Below are positions 41,990 to 49,754 of a DNA stretch of 64,000 nt, piece after piece. The stretch spans positions 744,001 to 808,000 of the forward strand of contig NZ_JAULBC010000001.1 in NCBI RefSeq assembly GCF_041060425.1. Reading direction: 5' to 3'. The notes below the pieces were generated by a model. It saw only the letters and a list, made by a program, of their open reading frames with translations, made no database searches and was not told the DNA's origin. A program made the position numbers and the translations under genes. The stretch comes from Danxiaibacter flavus. GTDB taxonomy: Bacteria > Bacteroidota > Bacteroidia > Chitinophagales > Chitinophagaceae. Numbering within the stretch: the stretch's first letter is position 1; each line of letters opens with the position of its first letter.

Positions 41990-42676
41990 ATGAAAAAAGT
42001 AAATATACAATTGGTTATTATCTGCATGCTGGCATCGCTTTGTGCCTGCACCAAGCAGGATAACTATAGTGCACCTTCAGCAACAGTTATGGGAAGCGTG
42101 ATAGACGCCACTACCGGAAAGCCAATACAGACCGAACAACCCAACGGAATAAAAATGCGCTTGCTTGAAGAGAAGTATGGCGCAAATGTTAGTCCGTTAG
42201 ATTACTGGATAAAAGCAGATGGCACTTTTGATATTGCAAATGTTTTTTCCGGGCAATACAAAGTTGTTCCGATAGAAGGCGCCTTCTTTCCTGCAGATAC
42301 GGCTGTTGTGGATATCGAAGGTGTAAAAGAAGTGAGTTTTACAGTTACCCCTTTTTTAACCTTAACCACAAGCGCAACAGTTTCAGGCACAGATGTAATT
42401 GTTAATTACAAGTTGTCGAGAGCTAAGGTTGCAGATAAGATCCTCGATTGCAAATCATTGCTTTCTGCGTATCCAACAGTAAGTTATGCTATCAATGAGA
42501 TGTCTGTAACTCATGATCTGACGCTTGTTCCTGACGAAACTGCGTTAAGTACATCTTACGCGGACACATTGCATAACGTTGGCGCCGGTACTTATTATGT
42601 AAGGGCTGCAGCAAGAACCAACAATGCCAACAATAAATACAATTATTCAGAAGTGATTGAAGTGAAGGTGCAGTAA
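41990..42676 (+). CDS. DUF3823 domain lipoprotein
   Basis: A 228-residue lipoprotein (MKKVNIQLVIICMLASLCAC) with a DUF3823 N-terminal carboxypeptidase-like domain (VMGSVIDATTGKPIQTEQPNGIKMRLLEE) and a C-terminal Ig-like domain (TTSATVSGTDVIVNYKLSRA). DUF3823 proteins are standard third members of SusCD loci and are probably surface-exposed ligand-binding proteins. It is 58 bases after SusD; a strong terminator ends the operon after it. Confidence 0.9.
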   Translation: MKKVNIQLVIICMLASLCACTKQDNYSAPSATVMGSVIDATTGKPIQTEQPNGIKMRLLEEKYGANVSPLDYWIKADGTFDIANVFSGQYKVVPIEGAFFPADTAVVDIEGVKEVSFTVTPFLTLTTSATVSGTDVIVNYKLSRAKVADKILDCKSLLSAYPTVSYAINEMSVTHDLTLVPDETALSTSYADTLHNVGAGTYYVRAAARTNNANNKYNYSEVIEVKVQ

Positions 42677-42729
42677 GATTTTTTCTCTCATCCTTATTCA
42701 GAACAGGGTTATCCTGCATGGTTTACCTT

Positions 42730-42762
42730 AAGCCGTATAGCTAAATGCTGTGCGGCTTTTTT
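42730..42762 (+). terminator. Rho-independent terminator of the SusCD operon
   Basis: AAGCCG (42730-42735) pairs with CGGCTT (42753-42758); an inner ATAGC/GCTGT pairing extends the stem to about 11 bp around loop TAAAT. A run of T follows. It lies 54 bases after the DUF3823 stop. Confidence 0.88.
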
Positions 42763-42884
42763 ATGTTGTTCCTGCAGCGGTGTGGAAAGGGCACCAATAA
42801 CCGGTTTAGGTCTTCAATGATCCCCGAAAACCGCAAAGCACAATATTTATTGATTGACGAACAAAGCCACCAGGAGAAGAAGCA

Positions 42885-43433
42885 TCAAAAGAATAAGATC
42901 TTGAAATATTTCCTCAAAATGTTTAGAGAGGTATAAACCTGGTTATAAACCGTGCGTGGTGTTGTTTTGGTTATTGCGGCAATTTCATCGTAAGATTTGT
43001 CTTCAAAAAATTTCATTTCTATTATTTCAAGTTGCCGGGGAGAAAGTTTGCTTATGGCTCGTTTTACTTTGTCCTTGTTTTCTTCATCAGTTTGTGCCTG
43101 GATAAGTAATTGCTCGTACGAAAGTTGAAAGTGCGATCTTTCACTTTCTTCTGAATGACCTGTAGTGGTTTGCTGTTGCCTGATCTGTTTGTTGATGCTG
43201 TTTCTCAGGCAGGTTTTAAGATAAGCCGGGATTTGCTGAATGTGAAGATCATGTCGTCTGTTCCATAGCTCAAGAAATGTTTCGTGAATGCAATCCTTGG
43301 TAACATTAATATCCCGGCTCAGTTTCAATCCATACCGGAAAAGCATGGCATAATTTTCCCTGTACATTTCCGTAAATGCATCAAGGTTGTCATGTTGAAT
43401 GGATGTCCACTGGCTGCTGGTCTCTTTGTTCAT
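42885..43433 (-). CDS. RNA polymerase sigma-70 factor, ECF subfamily
   Basis: About 182 residues from the ATG at 43433 (MNKETSSQWTS). Region 2 shows DAFTEMYRENYAMLFRYGLKL and CIHETFLELWNRR; region 4 shows KLSPRQLEIIEMKFFEDKSYDEIAAITKTTPRTVYNQVYTSLNILRK, split as a helix-turn-helix near residues 130-175. It belongs to the Bacteroidota FecI-like ECF group that works with FecR anti-sigma factors. Position is unusual: it is convergent to the SusCD operon and 6.5 kb from the fecR gene instead of directly upstream. It is the only sigma gene in the window, so partnership with the fecR product is likely but inferred. Confidence 0.93.
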   Translation of the reverse strand: MNKETSSQWTSIQHDNLDAFTEMYRENYAMLFRYGLKLSRDINVTKDCIHETFLELWNRRHDLHIQQIPAYLKTCLRNSINKQIRQQQTTTGHSEESERSHFQLSYEQLLIQAQTDEENKDKVKRAISKLSPRQLEIIEMKFFEDKSYDEIAAITKTTPRTVYNQVYTSLNILRKYFKILFF

Positions 43434-43661
43434 TGTTAGTTCACATGGTTGCACTCAGTTTGCTTAAGCATAAAGCAGTATGGCAATAGCACCGGTCTGA
43501 TGTATGTAGCAAGTTAAAAAGAAAGTAGAAGAATATACTTCCTTTCCCACAATTTTTCTTAAAAAAACGCAAGAGTTGCTTATCTTATAAGAATTGAAAA
43601 CACCGGGAAATATTATGGAAAATCCGGCGCTTACAATCTCATTAAGTTTAAAAGTTTCAGC

Positions 43662-45734
43662 ATGCGCAAAACCATTCAACTAACGTTGGCTTGCATGATT
43701 CTATTGCTCCAGCTAAGCCAGGCTCAAAACAACAGTCAGTCATTACAGATAAAAAATAAAATATTATGGGACACATATGGGGTACCACATGTGTATGCCG
43801 GCTCCGTTGCCGGAATGTATTATGGTTTTGGCTGGTCGCAAATGCATAGCCATGCCAGCCTTTTGTTGCAATTATACGGCGAGGCAAGGGGTAAGGCGGC
43901 TGAATATTGGGGCGAACGATATCTTATGCTCGATAAAAAGATTCTTTCTTTTGATGTTCCTTCTATTGCAGATAAGATGTACACCAAACAAAATGCTTTT
44001 TACAAAACTTATCTTGATGCTTTTGCAAAGGGTATTAATGATTATGCCGCAGCACATCCTGAAGATATTGATACTGTTTACAGACAGGTACTTCCGGTTA
44101 AGCCGCAGGATGTGCTGGCGCATGGTGTGCGTGTTTGCTACCTTGAATTTTTAGCGCCCAACGATATTGGTGACGTTTCCCATATGATTATGGCAGGTTC
44201 AAATGCCTATGCGGTTGCTCCCTCCAGGTCTGCTAACGGTCATGCCTTGTTGTTGGCAAATCCGCACCTGCCCTGGGAAGATCTGTTTATTTTTTATGAA
44301 GCGCATTTAAAGGCGCCGGGATTTAATGCTTACGGTGCAACGCTTATTGGTTTTCCAATGCTGGCAATTGCTTTTAATGAACATCTTGGCTGGACACACA
44401 CTGTAAATACGATTGATGGTTCGGATAAATATGAGCTTACGTTAAAAGATGACGGTTATTTGCTGGATGGGAAAAAAGAAATGTTCAGCGATAAACCTAT
44501 AATGATCCGTGTTAAAAAAGATGATGGTGGTTTTCGTGAAGAATCATTTATTATAAGGAGTTCCAAACACGGCTCGGTATTGGGAACGAAGAATGGGAAA
44601 GCTTATGCTGTGCGAATTGCAGGAATTGATCATCCAGATATTTTCTATGAATGGCACCGCATGGCAGCAGCTACCAGCCGGAAAGATTTTGAATCGGCAT
44701 TGCGGATGATGCAACTGCCTATGTTTAATGTGGTATATGCGGATGATAAAGGCAATATAGCCTACAATTTTGCGGGCAATGTTCCGGTGAGAGATACGGG
44801 AGACTGGAGGCTCTGGCACAGCAATATTGATGGGACCAGATCAAAATTTATTTGGAACGCCTTCCACTCTTATGAGCAATTACCCCGGTTGGTAAATCCG
44901 GCAACGGGATTTTTACAAAATGCAAATGATCCGCCGTGGACATGCACTTACCCCACTGTGTTAAAACCCGACAACTATCCGGCCTATATGTCGCCACTGG
45001 AGATGGACCTTCGCCCACAGCGGGCTGTGAATATGATCAAAGACCAAAAGGCCATCACTTTGCAGCAGTTGATCGATGACAAATTCAATACAGGAATGGA
45101 AGCTGCAGACAGGCTGGTTCCGCTATTGATTGAGGCTGCAGGAAAGTATGGCGATTCTCTTGCACAAAAAGCAGCTGAAGTGTTAAAGCAATGGGACAGA
45201 AAAACAGATAGCAGCAGTTCCGGTGCTTTGCTGTTCATGCGTTGGGCCGAACGGAATGGCAGAGATCCGTTTGCTGAACCGTGGAATTTTAAACATCCGG
45301 TGGAAACACCATCAGGCCTGAAGGATCCACAACAGGCTGTTGCAGCCTTAGACTCCGCGGCAAGAGACCTTATCAGGTTTGTTGGTCGTATGGACATTCC
45401 TTATGGCCAGGTGTTCCGGCTGCGGTCCGAGCATTTTGATTACGCCGGGAATGGTGGGCCCGGTACCTTTGGTATTTTCCGCACACTGCATTATAAGCCC
45501 GACAAGGACGGCCGATTCAAAGCAATTGCCGGCGACAGCTACATTGCCGCCGTTGAATTTGGCAGCCAGGTAAAAGCGAAAGTGTTGCTTAATTATAGCA
45601 ATTCATCCCAGAAGGGCAGTAAACATTCTGAAGATCAGTTAAAGCTGGTATCGCAAAAGCAACTTCGGGATGCATGGTTTACTGATGAAGAAATTAGTCA
45701 ACACACAGAAGCCGAAGAAGTGTTGAAGTTTTGA
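43662..45734 (+). CDS. Penicillin-acylase family (S45) N-terminal nucleophile hydrolase, secreted
   Basis: A 690-residue precursor with a signal peptide (LACMILLLQLSQAQ). The alpha-subunit part contains ILWDTYGVPHVYAGS and YGFGWSQMHSH, followed by the autoprocessing site AGSNAYAVAPSRS; Ser180 becomes the N-terminal nucleophile. The beta part has ANPHLPWEDLF, GFPMLAIAFNEHLGWTHT and, further on, FNVVYADDKGNIAYNFAGNVPVR. Family members hydrolyse penicillins, cephalosporins or N-acyl-homoserine lactones; this one could quench quorum signals, which is speculative. It is divergent from the sigma factor gene, 228 bases away. Confidence 0.92.
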   Translation: MRKTIQLTLACMILLLQLSQAQNNSQSLQIKNKILWDTYGVPHVYAGSVAGMYYGFGWSQMHSHASLLLQLYGEARGKAAEYWGERYLMLDKKILSFDVPSIADKMYTKQNAFYKTYLDAFAKGINDYAAAHPEDIDTVYRQVLPVKPQDVLAHGVRVCYLEFLAPNDIGDVSHMIMAGSNAYAVAPSRSANGHALLLANPHLPWEDLFIFYEAHLKAPGFNAYGATLIGFPMLAIAFNEHLGWTHTVNTIDGSDKYELTLKDDGYLLDGKKEMFSDKPIMIRVKKDDGGFREESFIIRSSKHGSVLGTKNGKAYAVRIAGIDHPDIFYEWHRMAAATSRKDFESALRMMQLPMFNVVYADDKGNIAYNFAGNVPVRDTGDWRLWHSNIDGTRSKFIWNAFHSYEQLPRLVNPATGFLQNANDPPWTCTYPTVLKPDNYPAYMSPLEMDLRPQRAVNMIKDQKAITLQQLIDDKFNTGMEAADRLVPLLIEAAGKYGDSLAQKAAEVLKQWDRKTDSSSSGALLFMRWAERNGRDPFAEPWNFKHPVETPSGLKDPQQAVAALDSAARDLIRFVGRMDIPYGQVFRLRSEHFDYAGNGGPGTFGIFRTLHYKPDKDGRFKAIAGDSYIAAVEFGSQVKAKVLLNYSNSSQKGSKHSEDQLKLVSQKQLRDAWFTDEEISQHTEAEEVLKF

Positions 45735-45765
45735 GAAAAGATACGTTCTGTGGGTAATAAGAAAA

Positions 45766-45808
45766 GTTACACTGAGTTGCACGGAGGAGACACAGAGTTG
45801 CACAGAGT
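45766..45808 (+). repeat. Heptamer array, family A (gttgcac/acacaga type)
   Basis: Words acactga, gttgcac, ggaggag, acacaga and gttgcac are spaced in steps of 7, beginning 32 bases after the acylase stop and reading outward from it. The same family in reverse follows the gene at 1847. Confidence 0.75.
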
Positions 45809-45919
45809 TTTTGTTAAAAAAATAACTCACTAATAAAAATCCATTGATTAGCCCTTCTTCTCTTGCGAATGTTAAATAAAATTCCAATCTTGTTGGCAAC
45901 AACCTAAATCAATTAAAAT

Positions 45920-46642
45920 ATGGCTAAATCCGTAAACACGGGCGGTATAGTGCCCGGCGTTACCCTGCTAAAACGCATTGGCTACTCCAATATCAATACA
46001 CTTGAAAATAACAACAGCGCTTTCTTCTATGAAGCAGGCATGATGATAGACGCTGACGGAGCCTATCATGCTTATCACCCCGATAATAAATCAGGACTGG
46101 ATTATTTAGGTAATGCGGGTGTTCCCGGTAACTGGTGGGCGTTGGTGACCAATAATGGAAAACCGTCGGGTACCCCCGTTGTTCAAAAAAGCACAGATCC
46201 TGCTCCGGGATTTTATATCTCCACCACCTCGTTGCAGGACGCATCAAAAAATGCAACCGATGCAAGCCGTTATGTTGATTCTGAGTCAATCAACTTTATT
46301 GTATTGCCAGGTGGTTTAGGGTTGTCGCAAAAGCTGGGCGACTTTGCAATTGTAATTAATCCTGCAACAGGCGCATACGAATATGCGGTTTATGCGGATG
46401 GTGGTCCGGCAAATAAAATAGGTGAAGCTTCCATAGCGCTGGCAAAAGCTTTGGGTGTTCCATTCAGTCCCAAGAATGGAGGTGTGGCCAGTGGTATAGT
46501 GTACATTGTTTTTCCCAACAGTAAAGCTGGCTGGCCGTTAACACAGGTAGACATAGATCACCATGCTTCTGCTTTGTTCAGTGGGTGGGGAGGTATAGAT
46601 CAGGCAAAAAAAGTATTTCCGTTTATGAACTGGGGAGTGTGA
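45920..46642 (+). CDS. Chitosanase-like protein, glycoside hydrolase family 75
   Basis: A 240-residue protein resembling GH75 endo-chitosanases: AFFYEAGMMIDADGAYHAYHPD, DYLGNAGVPGNWWALVT, RYVDSESINFIVLPGG, LGDFAIVINPATG and YAVYADGGPANKIGEASIALAKALGV, the last with the family acidic residues Asp and Glu. Expected reaction is hydrolysis of chitosan. The start codon at 45920 is preceded in frame by stops, and there is no signal peptide, unlike typical secreted GH75 enzymes. Export may be non-classical, or the protein acts inside. It stands alone, and a heptamer array begins 1 base after its stop codon. Confidence 0.8.
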   Translation: MAKSVNTGGIVPGVTLLKRIGYSNINTLENNNSAFFYEAGMMIDADGAYHAYHPDNKSGLDYLGNAGVPGNWWALVTNNGKPSGTPVVQKSTDPAPGFYISTTSLQDASKNATDASRYVDSESINFIVLPGGLGLSQKLGDFAIVINPATGAYEYAVYADGGPANKIGEASIALAKALGVPFSPKNGGVASGIVYIVFPNSKAGWPLTQVDIDHHASALFSGWGGIDQAKKVFPFMNWGV

Positions 46643-46643
46643 A

Positions 46644-46671
46644 GATTTGAGATTTGAAATTTGAGATTTGA
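46644..46671 (+). repeat. Heptamer array, family L (gatttga type)
   Basis: Four 7-bp words, gatttga, gatttga, aatttga and gatttga, begin directly after the GH75 stop codon and lead into the 156-bp repeat. The same gatttg string ends each 156-bp unit. Confidence 0.85.
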
Positions 46672-47399
46672 ACTTCCAGGTCGTTGCGCCGCCGCTTCTT
46701 TGCGTTCTCCGCGTGAAATAATGAAATGCCATGTCTTGCGCCGTTGCCTCTTTGCGCGCTTTGCGTGAAACCCAATTCGGGTAGGCTTCGTTTGCAGTCG
46801 TTCTTAATCAAACAGTATTTGATTTGAATTTCGAGGTCGCTGCGTCGCCGCTTCTTTGCGTTCGCCGCGTGAAACAATGAAATGCCATGTCTTGCGCCGT
46901 TGCCTCTTTGCGCGCTTTGCGTGAAACCCAATTCGGGTAGGCTTTGTTTGCAGTCGTTCTTAATCGAATAGTATTTGATTTGCACTTCCAGGTCGCTGCG
47001 TCGCCGCTTCTTTGCGTTCGCCGCGTGAAACAATGAAATGTAATGTCTTTGCGCCGTTGCTTCTTTGCGCGCTTTGCGTGAAACCCAATTCGGCCAGGCT
47101 TCGTTTGCAGTCGTTCTCAATTAAGCAGTATTTGATTTGCACTTCCAGGTCGTTGCGCCGCCGCTTCTTTGCGTTCGCCGCGTGAAACAATAAAATGCCA
47201 TGTCTTTGTGCCGTTGCCTCTTTTCGCGCTTTGCGTGAGACCCAATTCGGGTAGGCTTCGTTTGCAGTCGTTCTTAATCAAATAATATTTGATTTGCACT
47301 TCCAGGTCGTTGCGCCGCCGCTTCTTTGCGTTCGCCGCGTGAAACAATAAAATGTAATGTCTTTGCGCCGTTGCTTCTTTGCGCGCTTTGCGTGAAGCC
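46672..47399 (+). repeat. Tandem repeat, four full units of 156-157 bp and one partial
   Basis: The motif aggtcg begins units at 46678, 46834, 46990, 47147 and 47304 (spacings 156, 156, 157, 157); the fifth is cut off at about 47399. Each unit has a GC-rich half with ctttgcg/cgtgaaa words (tctttgcgttcgccgcgtg and ctttgcgcgctttgcgtg) and a half with cagtcgttcttaat. Units differ at about 5-10 percent of positions. Minus-strand open frames of 65-165 codons (for example 46623-47120) arise because 156 is divisible by 3; they have no start context and are regarded as non-coding. Confidence 0.93.
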
Positions 47400-47485
47400 C
47401 TCCCGCGGAAAAAAACAATACCTGCCTGAAGCAGCCTTCTGCATTTTTTGTATCTTTATTGCTCACCAAAAAAAAGGAGGTATTC

Positions 47486-47533
47486 ATGAAATCTACAGAT
47501 CAATCATGGAAGCCTTCGGTTATTATCGCGTAA
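47486..47533 (+). CDS. Possible 15-residue peptide with strong Shine-Dalgarno
   Basis: AAGGAGGT at 47474-47481 is a near-perfect ribosome-binding site, rare in this genome, placed 4 bases before ATG. The reading frame is MKSTDQSWKPSVIIA and stop. Two hairpins follow (47561-47577, and a rho-independent terminator at 47579-47604). The arrangement suggests a translated leader peptide or a small RNA with a short ORF. No similar gene is recognised; coding status is uncertain. Confidence 0.4.
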   Translation: MKSTDQSWKPSVIIA

Positions 47534-47560
47534 CCGGGCGAATACCATAGAAATAATCTG

Positions 47561-47604
47561 CCGGCAGGATTTGCCGGGAAGCCGCTGGAAACAGTGGCTT
47601 TTTT
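47561..47604 (+). terminator. Double hairpin ending in a rho-independent terminator
   Basis: First hairpin CCGGCA/TGCCGG (47561-47577); second an 8-bp stem (47579-47586 with 47593-47600, one G-T pair) followed by T residues to 47604. The T-tract is on the plus strand, so it ends a rightward transcript and not the convergent hupE gene. Confidence 0.75.
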
Positions 47605-47628
47605 ATGGATACTATCGTTGATATAGCT

Positions 47629-48294
47629 CTATAAAACCATTATGCGCTCAACCGTCCAATAGGCGGCGATCATCGCGATAATTACTGAAAGCGGGTAAAC
47701 AATTCTTTTCCTGTAAAAATATTTTTTCCCAAAAGGCAGGATGATCAGTCCGAAAACAAGTAGTATTACGATGATCTGCCCTGCTTCCACCCCAAGGTTA
47801 AATGATAGTACTGAAGTAAAAAATTGATTGCGCGGCAACCCTACACCGTTAAGTGCGCTCGCAAACCCCATCCCGTGTATTAATCCAAACATAAATACGA
47901 CAAGTATGCGCCAGGCCTTTAATTCATTCAATACAATATTTTCTATCGCCACAAAAACAATGGATAAAGAAATGACAGGTTCTACAACAGCTCCCGGCGC
48001 CACCAGTATATTCTTCATGCTCAGTGCAAGGGTAACGGAGTGCGCCACTGTGAAAGCTGTTGCCTGCCAAAAGATGGTCCTGATCTTGTTGCTGAGCAGG
48101 CAAAGGCTGATAATAAACAAAATGTGATCAAATCCTTCCGGAATAATATGTGTAACGCCCATTCTGAAATAATAACCAATCACCTCATGTGCCGGCGCTT
48201 TCTCCATTGCATAGTTTATAATGGTGTGGCCCCACACTGCACTGGCAATACAGACGGCGATCAGGAGGAGTACTATGTGTTTGGTTCCAGGCAT
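47629..48294 (-). CDS. HupE/UreJ family membrane protein
   Basis: A 221-residue protein with a cleavable signal (MPGTKHIVLLLIAVCIASAVWG) and six or seven membrane helices. The HupE/UreJ signature is clear: GVTHIIPEGFDHILFIISL, FTVAHSVTLAL, GLIHGMGFASAL and FNLGVEAGQI. Conserved His and Glu residues in these helices are thought to handle nickel or other metal. The start codon CAT (48292-48294) lies inside a heptamer array. It is downstream of TPR and DUF4331 genes on the same strand. Confidence 0.92.
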   Translation of the reverse strand: MPGTKHIVLLLIAVCIASAVWGHTIINYAMEKAPAHEVIGYYFRMGVTHIIPEGFDHILFIISLCLLSNKIRTIFWQATAFTVAHSVTLALSMKNILVAPGAVVEPVISLSIVFVAIENIVLNELKAWRILVVFMFGLIHGMGFASALNGVGLPRNQFFTSVLSFNLGVEAGQIIVILLVFGLIILPFGKKYFYRKRIVYPLSVIIAMIAAYWTVERIMVL

Positions 48295-48339
48295 CAGGTA
48301 TCAGGTATCAGGTGTAAGGTATTAGGTTTGAGGCATCAG
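48288..48339 (+). repeat. Heptamer array, family B, overlapping the hupE start
   Basis: Words gcatcag, gtatcag, gtatcag, gtgtaag, gtattag, gtttgag read outward from the HupE gene. The HupE start codon (48292-48294, complement of cat) is part of the first word, so the 5' untranslated leader of this gene consists of array sequence. Confidence 0.88.
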
Positions 48340-48348
48340 CTGCGATGA

Positions 48349-48411
48349 CACATTCGCACATTTGCACATTTGCACATTCGCACATTTCCATTGTCAACTT
48401 TCAATTTTCAA
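48349..48411 (-). repeat. Short-word arrays, families H and F
   Basis: On the minus strand, words of the attgaaa/gttgaca type (family H) begin at the TGA stop codon of the TPR gene, followed by four or five 8-bp words aatgtgcg/aatgtgca (family F). Order and outward orientation equal those at 27286-27366. Confidence 0.87.
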
Positions 48412-49670
48412 TTATTCCTTGCCAGTTCCGACTTCGATTGTATCAACTGCGCCCTGTGTAACAGTGTCGGATTTTTACTGTTGGTCTTTAACGCCGTTTT
48501 TAAATAGGGCAAAGCCTTGTCGTATTCTCCTCTGTTATAATAAACCCATGCAACAGCCTCATTAACATCTATGTTGTCGGGGCGCCTGTTGTATTCCAGC
48601 AATGCATGCTCCAGCGCCTTGTTATAGTCATGTATGTTCAGGTAAGCGTATGCAAGTTCGCGATCAACATAGTGTCCAATGTTTTCATCGGTATTGCCGC
48701 TTAATGCTTCTTTGTTCATTTCATTAATAATACTGTTTTCAAGTGTAGCAGCTTTGTCCGGCTGGCTGGCGAGACGGTATGCGTCGCTAAGTCCTTCCTG
48801 TATTGAAAAATCGGTAACCTGTGTATTCGCGTCTGTGTAATACTTAATGGCTGTTTTATAATCTTTCTGCGCTACAGCAAGACGGGCAAATCCGGCGAGC
48901 GCGTAAGCATACCCCGGTCTTTCATTGAGTGCTATGGTGTACTGCATTTTTGCATTTTGAAGGTCACCGGTATTTTCATATAAATGCCCCAGTTGTATTC
49001 TGGCCCATTCAGTAGTTTCATCACCCGGAGGGCCTGCATCTACCGCAAGTTTCATTGCTTCAATGGCTCCGGCATAGTCGCCGTATATTTCCCGCAAATA
49101 AGATACACGTGAATAAGAACGGAGATCCGGTCTGAGGTCAATCATTCTTTCAGCGCTGCTTACGGCGGAATCATAATAACCCATTTCAACATTGCCGTCA
49201 ACGATCAAGCCGTACACATACGAACTGTATGGATTTTTGATAAGTATTTTTTTTGCTGTTTGTAATCCTTCTGCAAAATGATGCTGAGAAAGATAGATTA
49301 CGGATTCCGTTACAGACGCTTCAAAATTGTCGGGCTCCAGTTTAAGAGCGTCTTTTGCATATTTCAAAGCAGCTTTGTCATAGTAGGCATAGTTTCCTGT
49401 TATTCTTCCTTCCTGAATGTATAGCTGTGCCAGGGATATCAATGATTTTTTGTCGTTGGCGTCGGCGGCAATGCTTCTTAATAATGCGGCTGCCTTTAAT
49501 CTTGTGTTCTTCCACTCTTCTGTTGTTGCTGCAACCCCCTTTCTTGGAAGCAATACATAAACTGAACTGTTCTCCTTATAGAGGTTTTTTTTGTATTTAA
49601 TCAATACAACAGCAAGTATACTAACACATGCCAACGATGCAATTATATATAAGGTAGCTTTTTTCATCAT
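48408..49670 (-). CDS. TPR-repeat protein, membrane-anchored or secreted
   Basis: A 420-residue protein with an N-terminal hydrophobic segment (LYIIASLACVSILAVVLI) and about ten tetratricopeptide-like repeats: for example AKDALKLEPDNFEASVTESVIYLSQHHFAEGL, MYTIALNERPGYAYALAGFARLAVAQKDYKTAIKYY and a last one ALEYNRRPDNIDVNEAVAWVYYNRGEYDKALPYL, described here by their AxxxxPxxxxA patterns at regular 34-residue spacing. It lies between the DUF4331 and HupE/UreJ genes on the same strand and is probably a scaffold for the other products. Confidence 0.88.
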   Translation of the reverse strand: MMKKATLYIIASLACVSILAVVLIKYKKNLYKENSSVYVLLPRKGVAATTEEWKNTRLKAAALLRSIAADANDKKSLISLAQLYIQEGRITGNYAYYDKAALKYAKDALKLEPDNFEASVTESVIYLSQHHFAEGLQTAKKILIKNPYSSYVYGLIVDGNVEMGYYDSAVSSAERMIDLRPDLRSYSRVSYLREIYGDYAGAIEAMKLAVDAGPPGDETTEWARIQLGHLYENTGDLQNAKMQYTIALNERPGYAYALAGFARLAVAQKDYKTAIKYYTDANTQVTDFSIQEGLSDAYRLASQPDKAATLENSIINEMNKEALSGNTDENIGHYVDRELAYAYLNIHDYNKALEHALLEYNRRPDNIDVNEAVAWVYYNRGEYDKALPYLKTALKTNSKNPTLLHRAQLIQSKSELARNN

Positions 49671-49710
49671 TCAATTTTTATGGCTGCAAATCTTTTCAGA
49701 TCACAAAAGA

Positions 49711-49741
49711 AAAATAAGCCCGGCAAAGCCGGACTTATTTT
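49711..49741 (-). terminator. Terminator after the DUF4331 gene
   Basis: A 14-bp stem with one mismatch (49711-49724 with 49728-49741) and a 3-base loop, T-rich on the minus strand. It lies 14 bases after the DUF4331 stop codon at 49755, so the downstream TPR gene probably has its own promoter or depends on read-through. Confidence 0.78.
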
Positions 49742-49754
49742 AGCACACAAGCCA

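Noticed and set aside
42745..42936. 63-codon plus-strand ORF after the SusCD operon
   Set aside because: Starts inside the operon terminator and runs into the 3' end of the sigma factor gene on the other strand.
46623..47487. Minus-strand open frames of 65-165 codons across the tandem repeat
   Set aside because: They exist because the repeat unit of 156 bp is divisible by 3 and lacks stops in one frame. Several overlapping frames show the same effect, with no ribosome-binding context.
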